In this document: one piece after another, positions 1-10,940 of the stretch | Position numbering within the stretch: position 1 is the first letter of the stretch | How the letters are laid out: every line of letters begins with the position of its first letter | Source: Daphnia pulex | Lineage: Eukaryota; Arthropoda; Branchiopoda; Diplostraca; Daphniidae | Length of the DNA: 64,000 nt | NCBI RefSeq assembly: GCF_021134715.1 | Contig: NC_060026.1 | Span: 13,941,001 to 14,005,000, forward strand | Reading direction: 5' to 3' | Notes under the pieces: generated by a model | Told to the model about the DNA's origin: nothing | Seen by the model: the letters and a program-made list of their open reading frames with translations, nothing else | Database searches by the model: none | Translations under genes and position numbers: made by a program

Positions 1-44
1 TGTGGTTAAGAGCTCTGTAGTGGCTGAAATTCAATTACAATTAT

Positions 45-1649
45 TTAATTCGAATAGAATAAATTTTTTTTAAAACAAAAATTTTTTCTACAACCTTTGA
101 GTTCGCCCTTCAAAATGTTCCATTCATCGGTGACGGTCAATTCTGCGTGTTCCATAATTTTGATTGGCGCCGACAGTTCAGCGTTCGTGTAACGGACGCG
201 GACGTTGCGATCCTGGAATGTTTGAGAGTCACGAAATTTGTCCAAATTGATTTTGCTCAGTTGCATGGGTTTGGGCACGAATTTCTCTCCGTCCCATTGA
301 ATGTGATTTCTACTTTCATCTAATAATTTTTCCACGTCTTCCTTCAAAATTTCGAACTGGCTTAAACTATCAGAATCGTTTGACATTTTTTCTGAAATTG
401 TTGAACTAATTCTATCCACGTCAGCCCAACTGTTAGAGTCGAAATTATGTTGGATTCTTCCTTTATTCTCAAAATTTTTATTTTGTTCATTCGTTTGATT
501 CTTTGCAAGTTCCCATTTCTCATTACGAATTTGTTCCTCTCGTCTTTTCTCGAAGTTATTACTCAAAGTTAATTTTCCTAACATTACCGATTGCTTCTCC
601 ACTTTTTGGAACATATCCGCCAGTTTCTTTTGAGTTTCCGTGTCCAGTTTTTTAATGATTTCATTTAAAGTTTTTGTCGTTTTGTCCGGCCGATAATTAT
701 CCTCATGCCAGAAAACAGAGTCCCACATTTTGTCGTTTTGCTCTTTGATGGTCGTCCTGGATGTGACCAGCAAATCCTTTAAAATATTTGAAATTTGAGA
801 TTCCGTATCAGGCGACCCAACCTCGTAGTCGTCAAATGTGTCCATTCGGATGTTGGTGGCCGTTTCCGTCAACATTTTCTTCTCGTCGTTGGCCGTCAAA
901 AAAATTTCTTTTTTGTCTTTAAATTTCTGTAAAAGAGTAGAGACCATTTGACCGGAAGTGACGCTTTCGAAGCGGATGGTCGTCTGTTTGGTTTGCGACG
1001 ACTGCGATGATAAACTGTACAGGAGTTTGAAATGGTCTAAATGTTTGGGGTCAGATCGCATTTCATTAGCGAGTTCGTCGCAGATTTTCTGTTCATAACA
1101 CGACAGAGAAAACCAGAGGGTTTTGCTCTTGTCATAATTCGTCCATTCTGGAGATAGAAAATAATCTTGCGTGGCTCTTTTGCTGATGAGAAGGACCTTC
1201 TCCAAGGGAATAACTGTCATTTTGTTTGATTTAATTTCATAACCGACGACTTCATTTAAATATTTTACGACTTCATTTTCGACTTTGTCGTTCCACATTT
1301 CAATGCGGAATCTCATCTCCGGCTGTTTCGTAAATTTGTTGTAAGAACTAACGGCACTTTTGTGGTCCAATAGCGCAAGGGGAGAGTAGAAATATTTTTT
1401 CTCACTAGCAGTTGTCGTTGCTTTGTGATTGTCAACGTGTTCGTAAATATCAATGCGGAAGTTGCCGTACTTCATAGAACTGAACGTTTTCGGTGAGATT
1501 TCGCTCGTCGTCTGTTTTGCCCTAGAAGAAAACGCTAGGAAGTTGTCTGATTGGCAATTACAGCAAACGACAGAAGCCAAAATGATGGTGAGGATGCATT
1601 TTATTGGGATTGTGGCCATTTTCATTTGACCAAATAATCTTCTGGGCAA
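45..1649 (-). CDS. Unrecognised secreted charged protein (up to 534 aa)
   Basis: An uninterrupted reading frame of 534 codons. Met1 is at 1649, but Met11 (ATG at 1619-1617) is the more convincing start, because it directly precedes a signal peptide (MATIPIKCILTIILASVVC, then CNCQ). The mature part is rich in Lys, Glu, Asp, Asn, Ser and Thr and has only a few scattered cysteines. The segment at about residues 330-400 (KKLDTETQKKLADMFQKVEK and following) looks helical or coiled-coil. No catalytic motif or known domain is recognisable. A secreted or vesicular location is inferred from the signal peptide alone. Near the C-terminus the sequence AAAG|GTTGTAG could be a splice donor, so the last ~15 residues may be read-through and further exons may lie off the left edge. 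The length and clean frame argue for a real gene; function is unknown. Confidence 0.7.
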   Translation of the reverse strand: MPRRLFGQMKMATIPIKCILTIILASVVCCNCQSDNFLAFSSRAKQTTSEISPKTFSSMKYGNFRIDIYEHVDNHKATTTASEKKYFYSPLALLDHKSAVSSYNKFTKQPEMRFRIEMWNDKVENEVVKYLNEVVGYEIKSNKMTVIPLEKVLLISKRATQDYFLSPEWTNYDKSKTLWFSLSCYEQKICDELANEMRSDPKHLDHFKLLYSLSSQSSQTKQTTIRFESVTSGQMVSTLLQKFKDKKEIFLTANDEKKMLTETATNIRMDTFDDYEVGSPDTESQISNILKDLLVTSRTTIKEQNDKMWDSVFWHEDNYRPDKTTKTLNEIIKKLDTETQKKLADMFQKVEKQSVMLGKLTLSNNFEKRREEQIRNEKWELAKNQTNEQNKNFENKGRIQHNFDSNSWADVDRISSTISEKMSNDSDSLSQFEILKEDVEKLLDESRNHIQWDGEKFVPKPMQLSKINLDKFRDSQTFQDRNVRVRYTNAELSAPIKIMEHAELTVTDEWNILKGELKGCRKNFCFKKNLFYSN

Positions 1650-1889
1650 ATTTATTCTTATAATTGCAACAATTAAAAAAAATTACATTTTTGAAGTCAA
1701 TTTTACATAAAAATAAATCAGGTCTACCTTATCCGTAATAGATGATAAAATGCACAGATTGAAACGATATTCACTAGAATTGTTTTTTATGACACGACTG
1801 TTGAAGTAAAAGTTTGAAACTGAGTAGAGACTCATAATTTTATTCACTGAAATATTACGAAGACTCATATTCGAATTGGGTTTTTCCAA

Positions 1890-4060
1890 GCGTGTTTCCG
1901 TTTGCGCGAATAAAGTCCAACGTCGAGTTAGACGCGATAAAACAGAAGTGACATCTGATATTTTTATAAACTAGAGCATGCTTCTAACCTTCTAAATTTG
2001 TTATCGTTTTTATCGTTGATGTCAAGACAAAACATGTCGTGGTAATTTTTGCCCAAATAGTTCTAAAGTAAAGCCGTTTTGTTCACAATTCACATTTACC
2101 GATACACACTGGTAAACTCGATTGAATTTCTAAATCAATCGGCAGAAAATTTTATTACACTAACGTGTTTTTGACAATTATTTTTCACGATATCTTATAC
2201 AACTTGGGTTACGCGGAAGGAACAGGACACGTATACAAAAGGACAGTTTGTTCTGCTAATCGTTTCATGACGCAGATAATGATGTAACATTTGACTTTTA
2301 TAAGCTTTATTAAAATGAATTAAAATGAAGAAATCTGTGGTGTGATTTCGTCAATGCCAACTAATCAACTATCCTGACAGATTGATGTCGCTCAACTCAC
2401 CCGATTCCCTTGTCCAAAATGCCAATTGGTTTCCGCACTCGCAACCCTTCCGTCGCTGACTGGCATCTTTTGACATGGACCGTTACGCTGGCTTCTTGAT
2501 CGTGTCGCTTAAAGCGAAGTTGAAAAGTTCTAGGTAAGTATGTCTGAAATTTGTTATCCATTAATTTTAATCGTGTTTTTTTTTTAATGCTTATCTGGTC
2601 GATGCGTAACTGGCAATTTTTCACGGAGGCGGTGGCTGGTTTAACACTCGCGTCATTGGCTAAATTTTCAAGGGAAATTCATGCAGGCGATTTCATCCAT
2701 TAAAGAATAGATTCTCTTCTTAGGTGCATCTAATATTCCAATTACTTAACATTCTGCTTCACTTTTAGACGAGTCCAGCTCTGTCGAGTTTATTTGAGTT
2801 GCTACTGGAAATCAAGAAAGAAGATTCTTCCGTTTTATTGATTCCTCATCGCCTAGAATAAAAAGCTAAACCTGGTAATTCCCCTAGTTGTAGCACGCCA
2901 ACGTTGCAACAATTTTTCTACGAGGAATTCAAAATTAGTTTCAACTTATCTTCATTCTGACGTGGGGAAAAGTTGGTAAGCTGTTGTGTTACTTCGCAAG
3001 GTTCTAAAATCCAGTGCATTTTTGCTACAATCATCGAGACTCATTTACTTAAAAAAAAGCTTTGAAGAAAATTAATTTGACAGTTTTCTTTCATCATGAG
3101 CAGTAATTTTTATTTTGATTGTCATCACCTTCCAATATGCAATATCATCGTCTAATACTGCCAGGAAAAACATTTCAATGTATATCCTGCGCAACAGCGA
3201 TTGAAATCCTTGTTTAACGTCATATTTCTACGAGACCCAAAACGTGAAAACCCTACTGCCCTATAAGAGTCCCACTTCTTTCCTTGGTATCGTTTGATAT
3301 CTTCAATTATTTTCAGAGTCAATAAACTTTTTTCATTCATTACTTGTTCCTCTACTGTTTGTGGTACTAGTTACGCTGGTCTAAGAATGGAGGCCATTCA
3401 CAATTTCACGAGAATCACAAATCTCTTGCCTTATTTGATGTCAACTTATTCAGATTAAGCAGAAGGACCTTTCACTTACTTCCAGTGTCCGTAACGAAAA
3501 GATTCCGGATTCCGTAAAAAAGAAATGTTGCTAATTTTGACGCTAGATGGCGAATTGTTGTTCTCGTGGCAAAACAAATGTGTGTCTAAAGTTAAGTTTT
3601 TCCTTTCTGTTCGATTTTCTTGGTTTTGACCGGTTTTGACTAAGAAAATTCAACCATAATTTGAAACCTAGGCAAGTCCATAATTGTAGACTGATCAACA
3701 TAGTTCATGTATTATGATTGTAATTTGTATCAAGAATCGTTTGCTATTTACATCTGCGTTGTTCCAGACTTCCAGTTTCGTTGTTTTTATCGGTTTTCAT
3801 AGACCGAATATAATCTTAAATTGATATGTAAGAAAGTCTGCAAATGTAGACTGATTAAGATTATTATAGTTTAGTATTACACACATCTCTATATTTTACT
3901 ATTCCTAGATGATCATGTGTCCTCAGAGTTGATATTTCATAATGTAGGCTTTAAATTATTTGTCAACTTGATTGTATTTGCAATTTTCAAATAACTTTCA
4001 GTTTTGTTACAACACGAAGGTAAAGGATTTGATTGGTTTGCACGCTTTGCATTTTCCCGT
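1890..4060. other. Intergenic, no gene seen
   Basis: About 2.2 kb of AT-rich sequence. Only short frames (under 80 codons) without recognisable content occur. Two loosely similar stretches near 3640-3700 and 3790-3860 share 'gtagactgat' and neighbouring bases and look like decayed repeats. Confidence 0.5.
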
Positions 4061-4064
4061 AGGG

Positions 4065-4505
4065 ATTCTAGTCACAGTCGAAGGAGGCTCAGTTTCGACA
4101 CGCCACCGCTGCAATTCAAACTGCAAAATTCAATTGCAGTAATTAGACACTTAAATTTACGTAATTGTGTCACCAATCACGCAAATTTTTGTAGGCATTA
4201 GATTAAACAAAGAAATCTCTTTAAAATGGATCACATTTTACGAAGATATACTATATTCATTTTTTAAAACAGCGATTCTAAGTCAAACGGGGCTCAGTTT
4301 CGAAACGCCACCGCTGCAATTCAAACTGCAAATTCAAAACGACACTAAACATTAATACAAAATTTACGTAAATGTGTTTCTTATCACGAAAATTTTTGTA
4401 TGAAAGAGATTAAACAAAGAAAGGTCTTCAAAATGGATCACATGAAGATATACTAATAGCTGTATTTTTTACACAGCGATTCAAAGTCGAACGGGCTCAC
4501 TTTCC
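4065..4505. repeat. Tandem repeat, ~205-bp unit, about 2.2 copies
   Basis: Two adjacent copies share 'ctcagtttcga', 'cgccaccgctgcaattcaaa', 'gattaaacaaagaaa' and 'aaaatggatcaca' in the same order. A third, truncated copy begins near 4475 ('cagcgattcaaagtcgaacg'). Unit length is about 205 bp, with small indels between copies. The two ~65-codon frames here are by-products of the repeat. Confidence 0.75.
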
Positions 4506-4834
4506 CGGCTTGATGTGTGTCAACCCAAAAGCTATAGTTTGCAGGCCTAACAAGAAGCGAATTTGGTAGCAGTTTTTACGACTGCCCGGCGGCCTTGTAT
4601 ACATGTAGATCCCCACCAAACGTGAACAGAAAAGCGTCGGGTTTGTTTGTTTACGTTTAAATGCAAAGTAAGTTTTACCAGTTTTACTACTGGTTTAGAC
4701 AAACAAATTGGTTATTTACACATTTTTTGGTATGCCTCAAGTCCATAGATAGTATGTAGAATTTCAATTTGTGAGTGCAATCTACCACAATTGACAAACA
4801 TTTCTTACTGAAATATTTTCCTTTCCCTTTTTAG

Positions 4835-5418
4835 ATGCCTGGAGAAGTTCAAATGGAAGATGAAGCTGAGACTTTGACATTCCAGGCCAAGATTGCTCAG
4901 CTTATGAGCTTGATTATCAACACCTTCTATAGTTGATCTCCAACTGCTCAGATGCCCTAGACAAGATCCATTATGAATCCCTGACTGACCCAAGCAAGTT
5001 GGACAGCGGCAAGGATCTTAAAATCAAGATTGTCCCCAACAAGAATGACTCACTCTCATGGATACGTAAGTTGAGAAATTTAGTTCCTCCTATTTGAACA
5101 CGAATTTGACTGTTCTGTTTCTCTTTAGTGGTATCGGCATGATCAAGGCTGATTTGGTTAACAACTTGGGTACTATTGCCAAGTCTGGAACTAAAGCTTT
5201 CGTGGAAGCCCTCTCTGCCGGAGCTGACATCTCCATGATTGGTCAGTTTGGTGTGGGTTCCTACTCTGCTTACCTGGTTGCCGACAAGGTGACAGTTCAT
5301 TCCTAGCACAATGATGATGAGCAGTATGTTTGGGAATCTTCAGCTGGTGGTTCTTTCACCATCAAGCCTGATCACAGAGAACCCATGGGTAGAGGAACCA
5401 AGATTGTCCTCCACTTGT
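4835..5418 (+). pseudogene. Hsp90: Hsp90 pseudogene, 5' part
   Basis: Translation matches the start of cytosolic Hsp90: [19 protein letters not shown], then [14 protein letters not shown], and after the lesion [19 protein letters not shown] and [35 protein letters not shown]. These are parts of the N-terminal ATPase domain. A pyrimidine tract and TTTAG directly before the ATG show the usual intron 5' of the start codon, and a 63-bp GT-AG intron (5066-5128) splits the codons just before the conserved DTGIGM. Lesions: about ten codons lost after TFYS, leaving an in-frame TGA; a small insertion/deletion before the intron; and further stops after VTVHS and after KIVLHL, where similarity ends. Retained introns mean a copied genomic segment, not a retrocopy. 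The 3' part resumes at about 7308, on the far side of an IP3-receptor fragment. Confidence 0.92.
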
Positions 5419-5585
5419 AGTATCCAGCTCCAGGCTGGATGATTCGACTACAACGACGTTGAGTAGTGTCAACTCGACGCTGGAGGACTTGGTGAGACAA
5501 CAACAACAACCCAAATCGGTACAACAAAACTTGAATTCGTGATTTTATTAAAATTCTTACAAAAATAAATTTAATTCGCCCTTAA
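5419..5585 (+). other. Junction segment between Hsp90 and IP3R fragments
   Basis: A short frame, beginning VSSSRLDDSTTTTLSSV and ending in a QQQQ-containing tail and TGA at about 5541, has no recognised similarity. It may be the 3' end of yet another captured exon. It is followed by AT-rich sequence up to the first IP3R-like codons. Confidence 0.3.
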
Positions 5586-7262
5586 AGTTAACTACGGCAA
5601 CTGATTCGGACATGGAGTCCAAGTTGTCCGCCAAGGTTCTGGTAATGCTGCCCGTCTTCCGCTTCCTGCAGTTGCTGTGTGAGAATCACAATCGAGACCT
5701 GCAGAACTTTTTGCGGGCCCAGTCCAACAAAAACAGTTACAATTTAGTGTCAGAGACACTCATGTTCCTCGACTGCATTTGCGGATCGACGACGGGCGAA
5801 CTGGGTCTGCTCGGCCTCTACATTAATGAGCACAACGTCACCCTCATCAACCAAACCCTGGAAACATTGACGGAATATTGCCAAGGACCTTGTCACGAAA
5901 ACCAAAACTGCATCGCCACTCACGAGTCGAATGGACTGGACATCATCACGGCTCTTCTTCTTACCGACATCAATCCATTAGGTAACAATTTCCTTTCATT
6001 CCATTTGATTCTAATAATTATTTGATCAATTATTTAGGAAAACGGAGAATGGATCTTGTTTTGGAGTTGAAAAACAACGCCTCCAAGTTGTTGCTGGCCG
6101 TCATGGAGAGTCGTGGCGACAGCGAGAACGCGGAAAGGATCCTGTACAACATGAATCCTCACCAATTAGTGGACGTTGCCTGCTAAGCCTATCAGAAAAG
6201 TTTGGTCGGTGGAGAAGAGGCGACTAGTCCCAAAGAAGTCGGCCACAACATTTACATTTTGTGCCACCAGTTGGCGCAGCACAACAAAGAATTGGCCGCC
6301 CTGATGAAACCGCCGCCAGTGGACGGAGTCAGTGGTGATGCGGCCCTGCAGTACTACGCCAATCACACGGCGCAAATCGAAATTGTCCGTCACGACCGGA
6401 CGATGGAGCAGATTGTCTTCCCCATTCTGGAAATGTGCGAGTATTTGACCAACGACACGAAAGTGCGCGTCTTCCACACGGCGGAGCGCGACGACCAGGG
6501 ATCGAAAGTGGCCGCCTTCTTCGAAGGAGTCGACGACATGTTTGACGAGATGAAATGGCAGAAGAAATTGCGCGGACAGCCGTTTCTCTTTTGGGTCAGC
6601 TCGCACATGTCCATCTGGAGTCAAATCCTCTTCAATTTGGCCGTCATTATCAACTTGATTGTCGCCTTCTTTTACCCGTTTGACACTGACGGACCGGCTC
6701 CTGATCCTCGCACTCACCTCTCAGGTCTGCACACCTTTAAACAGTGACTCCCATTTCCATCTTTTCAACGATCTTTTTTGTTTATTAATTCAGGTCTCAT
6801 CTGGGCCGTCATGCTCCTATCCACCGCTGTGGCCATCACGTTACCCAAACCGTCGGTTATTAGGACTCTCGTCATGACAGTCATCCTCCGGCTTATTTGC
6901 TCAGCCGGCCCTCAACCCACACTGATGCTCCTTGGCACCGCCACGGTAGTGTTGAAGGGCGTCCATCTGCTGAGCATCATGGCCAACGCCGGGACATTCC
7001 AGCGGAGCGTCAGACAAATCTGCACGGACACGGAGATTGTCTACCACGTCGTTCACCTCATCTTTTGCTTCCTCGGACTCAGCACCACCCATTCGTTCTT
7101 CTTCTCCGTCCTTTTGTTTGACGTCGTCTACCGCGAGGAGACGCTGCTCAACGTCATCCGCTCAGTGACGCGAAACGGCAGGTCCATCGTTCTCGCTGCC
7201 GTTTTGGCTCTCATCCTAGTCTTCATGTTCTCCATCATCGGGTATTTCAGTTTCATGTAAGA
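5586..7262 (+). pseudogene. Itpr: IP3 receptor gene fragment (C-terminal part), broken
   Basis: Clear similarity to the C-terminal third of inositol 1,4,5-trisphosphate receptors, the ER calcium-release channels. Visible segments include [89 protein letters not shown], then the first membrane spans ([34 protein letters not shown]) and LLFDVVYREETLLNVIRSVT, ending at SIIGYFSFM by a donor-like GTAAGA. Two GT-AG introns remain (5982-6037 and 6725-6793), in frame with the protein. An in-frame TAA at 6184-6186 interrupts the run after QLVDVAC. The pore and C-terminal coiled coil, and everything upstream, are absent. It is therefore a partial genomic duplicate; expression of a short protein cannot be excluded but is unlikely. 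Confidence 0.9.
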
Positions 7263-7307
7263 TTTCCATGTTCCATATTGAAATTCTTTTATTTTTGCCA
7301 CAAGAAA

Positions 7308-7763
7308 CGGACAAGAAAGTCGAGATGGTCGTCATTTTCAAGTCTCCCTGCTGTATCGTCACCTCCCAGTACGGCTGGACCGTCAACATGGAGCGTATCA
7401 TGAAGTGAAGGCTCAGGCTTTGAGGGATACCTCCACCATGGATTACATGGCCGCCAAGAAGCACTTGGAAATCAACTCCGACCATCCCATCGTCGAAGCC
7501 CTGCGCGTCAAAGCAGAGGCTGACAAGAACGACAAAGCCGTCAAGGATTTGGTCATGTTGCTGTTTGAAACCTCTCTGCTGTCATCTGGTTTCTCCCTGG
7601 AAGAGCCAGACGTCCATGCTTCTCGCATCTACCACATGATGAAATTGGGTTTGGGTATCGGTGAAGATGATGTCCCTGCTGGTGGTGAGGAAGCCAAAGC
7701 CGAAGAAGAGATGCCGCCATTGGAGAATGATGAAAATGCTTCTCGCTGGAGAAAGGCGATTAA
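7308..7763 (+). pseudogene. Hsp90: Hsp90 pseudogene, 3' part
   Basis: Matches the C-terminal dimerisation domain of Hsp90: [20 protein letters not shown], then in another frame [38 protein letters not shown] and [15 protein letters not shown], followed by the acidic linker. A 4-base insertion with an in-frame TGA at about 7406 shifts the frame, several codons are missing before SPCC, and a single-base loss turns the expected M-E-E-V-D-type terminus into a shifted tail; the corresponding stop is TAA at 7761-7763. About the middle two thirds of Hsp90 is missing between this piece and the one ending near 5418, and the IP3R fragment occupies that place. Confidence 0.92.
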
Positions 7764-10015
7764 ACGTGTCAAATACTGTTATGAAACACAAACTCAGTTT
7801 CTCTAAATTGTTCTTATTTCAGCGTTTTTGCGAACTGGAATGAGGGCATTCATATGATAAAACTAGTCTTATTGTCTTAAAATCATGGCTTCACTTCATT
7901 GCGTTGCTCCCTCATTCCTGGCATTGTATAACTACGTGTTAAGAGTTGGAATTTAATACAACCAATCGCGGTTTGCTATATAAAAACTTTGTTCGATTTC
8001 TCTCCATACCCCTGCTTGTGACAGCTATACATCGACACCGAGTTTCGAATAGAAAAGCGGTACTACATAGAGCTTAACATTTTGGTCATGAGAAATGATT
8101 TTAGAAAAATGATGACGAATGGAATTGGTTATTCGTGGAGGATAATCCGCGGAGTTGGTTGCATAAATTAGGATGCGACTTAAAATGCTTCAGTAAGAAA
8201 TTCACTAGGCTACTCGACTAAGTTGATCCATAAATCACACTTCGCTAATCTATAAGTGAGTTGAAGAAAATTCTGCCCTCTCTTCATTAGAAAACAAAAT
8301 TTGTTGCCTAGATAGTCCGGCTTTCTAAAGGTGCATTAAATGGCTTCAATTCCAACATGATAGGGATCCAAATGATACAAGTTGTGAAACTGGTCAAAAG
8401 GTAACCGAAAAAAAAAATACTTAGGCGTGCTCCTGGATTACAGTTACACCCCATAATAAGCGCCAAGCAATCACCCTACCGACCCTACATTGCGCGAAAA
8501 AATACTTAACCTATATATAACCTTACCCCTAACCCCCAAAAATGTATTAAGCACACTCCCTCATTTAAGTTAGTTAAACCCCAAAAGTCCCGGAGGGAAA
8601 CTGGCGACGCTAGGCGCGAGGCACAATTGGCATTTGCCGCCTGATACAGGCGATTGTATAGCATCTAGCGGAGAAATTCTTTACTGCCTATCGGCCATTG
8701 CCATTCATCGTCTGCTACTCTGCTACTTAACTTCTTCATTTCTCAATTCTCACGTGTTCGGAGTGGAGACGGTCGCCTGTTCGCCATTTTCCTGGAATTT
8801 GGAAATTCCTTGTCTAGTTGGTTATCTCTCTTATAATTGTGCTACTAAATATTGTTAAATATAATTTGTTTTCATTAAACATTCCTCGCTGTCAAACAGC
8901 AACGATATTTGTTCTTGTCCAGCCCAGCTTGTGATTCATTGCTCAAAGTAACTTTCATATTGAAATTTTCCAAAAATAGTTTTGTTCTGGTTTCATTTAA
9001 GTAAGAATAGTTAATGAACCTAAACATTATTTGTGTTAATCTTTCCTATGTTATTCAGATTTCCTGACTTCAGAAGTTGGTGAGGTGTTAAGTGACGGTG
9101 AGGTGTTAAGAGATCTGCCAGATTGACCAGGACTCGTGTTCATCACCAAATTATATTGTGTAGTAAATAACCTATGTTTAGTGAACACAAAGATTCCAAG
9201 TCTGATTCCTTTTTCTAAGTTAGGACATAACAATTTTTGTAAAAGATTTTCTTTTTTGAGTTAGGATTCATTTTTGACAGGAAAATTAAAAAAAAAGTTT
9301 TTTTGAGGGGGAAGGACTAGGAGGTACTTTGGATTCTTTAATTTTATTTCTGAGGGTGGACGAGGTGGCAAGATTCAAAGTTAACTGTAAATTCCTTGAC
9401 CCTTGTTCTGTGGCGTTGGAGGACAGCGTCATTTTGAGGTGATAGAATTTTCGAGTATTGTACATTTCTTTTGTTCATGTTCCTTTTTTGACTCTTTTAA
9501 AGGTTTCAGCCATGTCAAGCGATTTCGTAATGAAAGTTCTCAATTAGATATTGTTTTTTATTAGCTTGACTTCACTTCTCCCCGAGATTAGTTGTTCCTG
9601 ACTAGTAATTGCTATTTTCCGTATCAACTTCTTCCTAATAGTAATTGCCACAATCTTCTCCTGACTGAATGTCTTGGATGCAGTTTTATCACGGCCATGT
9701 TTACAGTTTGACTGATCGGCGATTTCACGTAGTCATACAATTAACACAGATTGGGATAAATTTTGTTCTTTTATTTGAAGACATTTCTAAAAAGATTTTC
9801 CGAACATCAACCAGCTCTTTCTCTTGCTAAATAAACAGTATATATTCGTTTACGATATGTAGTGTGTTTTTAAAAGTATTGATTCTTAAAGTTGAAATGT
9901 GAAATTAAAAACAGAAATAAATAGTTGGAATTGCATTTATTTTCCCACCTCCGCCCACAATTCCTCCACTTTTCGTACAATATACATACATACATACAAA
10001 CATACATACACTTAA
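7764..10015. other. Intergenic, no gene seen
   Basis: AT-rich. There are only short frames with no recognisable product. A TACA-type microsatellite lies at about 9982-10010. 'ggtgaggtgttaag' occurs twice within 9078-9110. Confidence 0.5.
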
Positions 10016-10356
10016 GTTAACCCATTGGCTGCCACGCCATACAACCCGTAGGTTGTTGTCTACTTCTCTACGCGCCATGTCTGAAGGATCCATGACCAAG
10101 GTGGGACTTGCCATTGCTGACAAGTCCGGGCTGACACGGTGACAGGAGAAGATGGAATGCACAACCTCTAGAATCCATCACCGTATCGACAAGGGGGAAG
10201 TCCCTATGGTGCATTGCCTAACAGGGCCTTTCGGCGAATCTGGGGCTGGTGCAACTGTCCGACCCCGCGGCAAATAAACCACGAGACCGAACAGCGCGGG
10301 CCCGTGCTACAGAGCTAACATGGGGAGAACAAAGGCGTGGCAGCCAACGGGTCAAC
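10016..10356. mobile_element. MITE-like element, ~341 bp, 23-bp terminal inverted repeats
   Basis: The ends 10016-10038 (gttaacccattggctgccac and on) and 10334-10356 are inverted complements with two mismatches over 23 bases. The interior is GC-richer than its surroundings and has no meaningful reading frame. Ends, size and lack of coding fit a non-autonomous DNA transposon. No convincing target-site duplication can be read, so the exact termini are uncertain. Confidence 0.6.
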
Positions 10357-10639
10357 TAACGAAAACATATTACCAACAACAAATGATGATCCGCAGCTGA
10401 CATTTTTGACACACTGGCGACGTTTTGGTGTCCGTCTTCTCAACGTCTCTACATAACCTGAAAGAGAAAACAATTCTTATTAAGTGACATGGCAATTTAA
10501 ATTACACATTGGTAAAAGGATCAGATTTTCTGCTCTAAACTTAAACAGGGCACTTCTATTTGCTTAAAATCTAGCTGGCAATATCAAGAAATGTATGCAG
10601 AATAGAGCTCACTTGCTGGATTCATGCAAATTTTCCGGA

Positions 10640-10940
10640 ACTGTACCGGAAGTAAGCGTTAGCGCCCTAACCATTGAGCTCCCGTAAAAATAAACCACAT
10701 ATTCGTGATCTCCATAAAATTTGGGGTCGATAAGGTGTGATTTCAACGAAATCCAAAATTTGGCCAAAATCAAGAATTTTCCTGAACTATTGTTCAGGAA
10801 AATTCTCGAAACCGGAAGTACGCGTACGACCAAAAAAGAACATGAACTTTACCACAAATTTTACGAGGATCACGAATATGTGGTTCTTTTGTGCGTCGAA
10901 TGAAAATTTACTGAACTACTGACTGAAATGAGAAAACCGG
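10640..10940. repeat. Foldback repeat with perfect 18-bp and 15-bp inverted arms
   Basis: 10693-10710 (aaccacatattcgtgatc) is perfectly complementary, inverted, to 10868-10885. At the centre, 10773-10787 (agaattttcctgaac) pairs with 10792-10806 around a 4-base loop. 'accggaagta' motifs recur on the outer flanks (about 10645, 10812 and 10933). This is probably a decayed foldback element. Confidence 0.6.

Noticed and set aside
6166-6717. 183-codon minus-strand ORF
   Set aside because: Antisense shadow of the IP3-receptor fragment.
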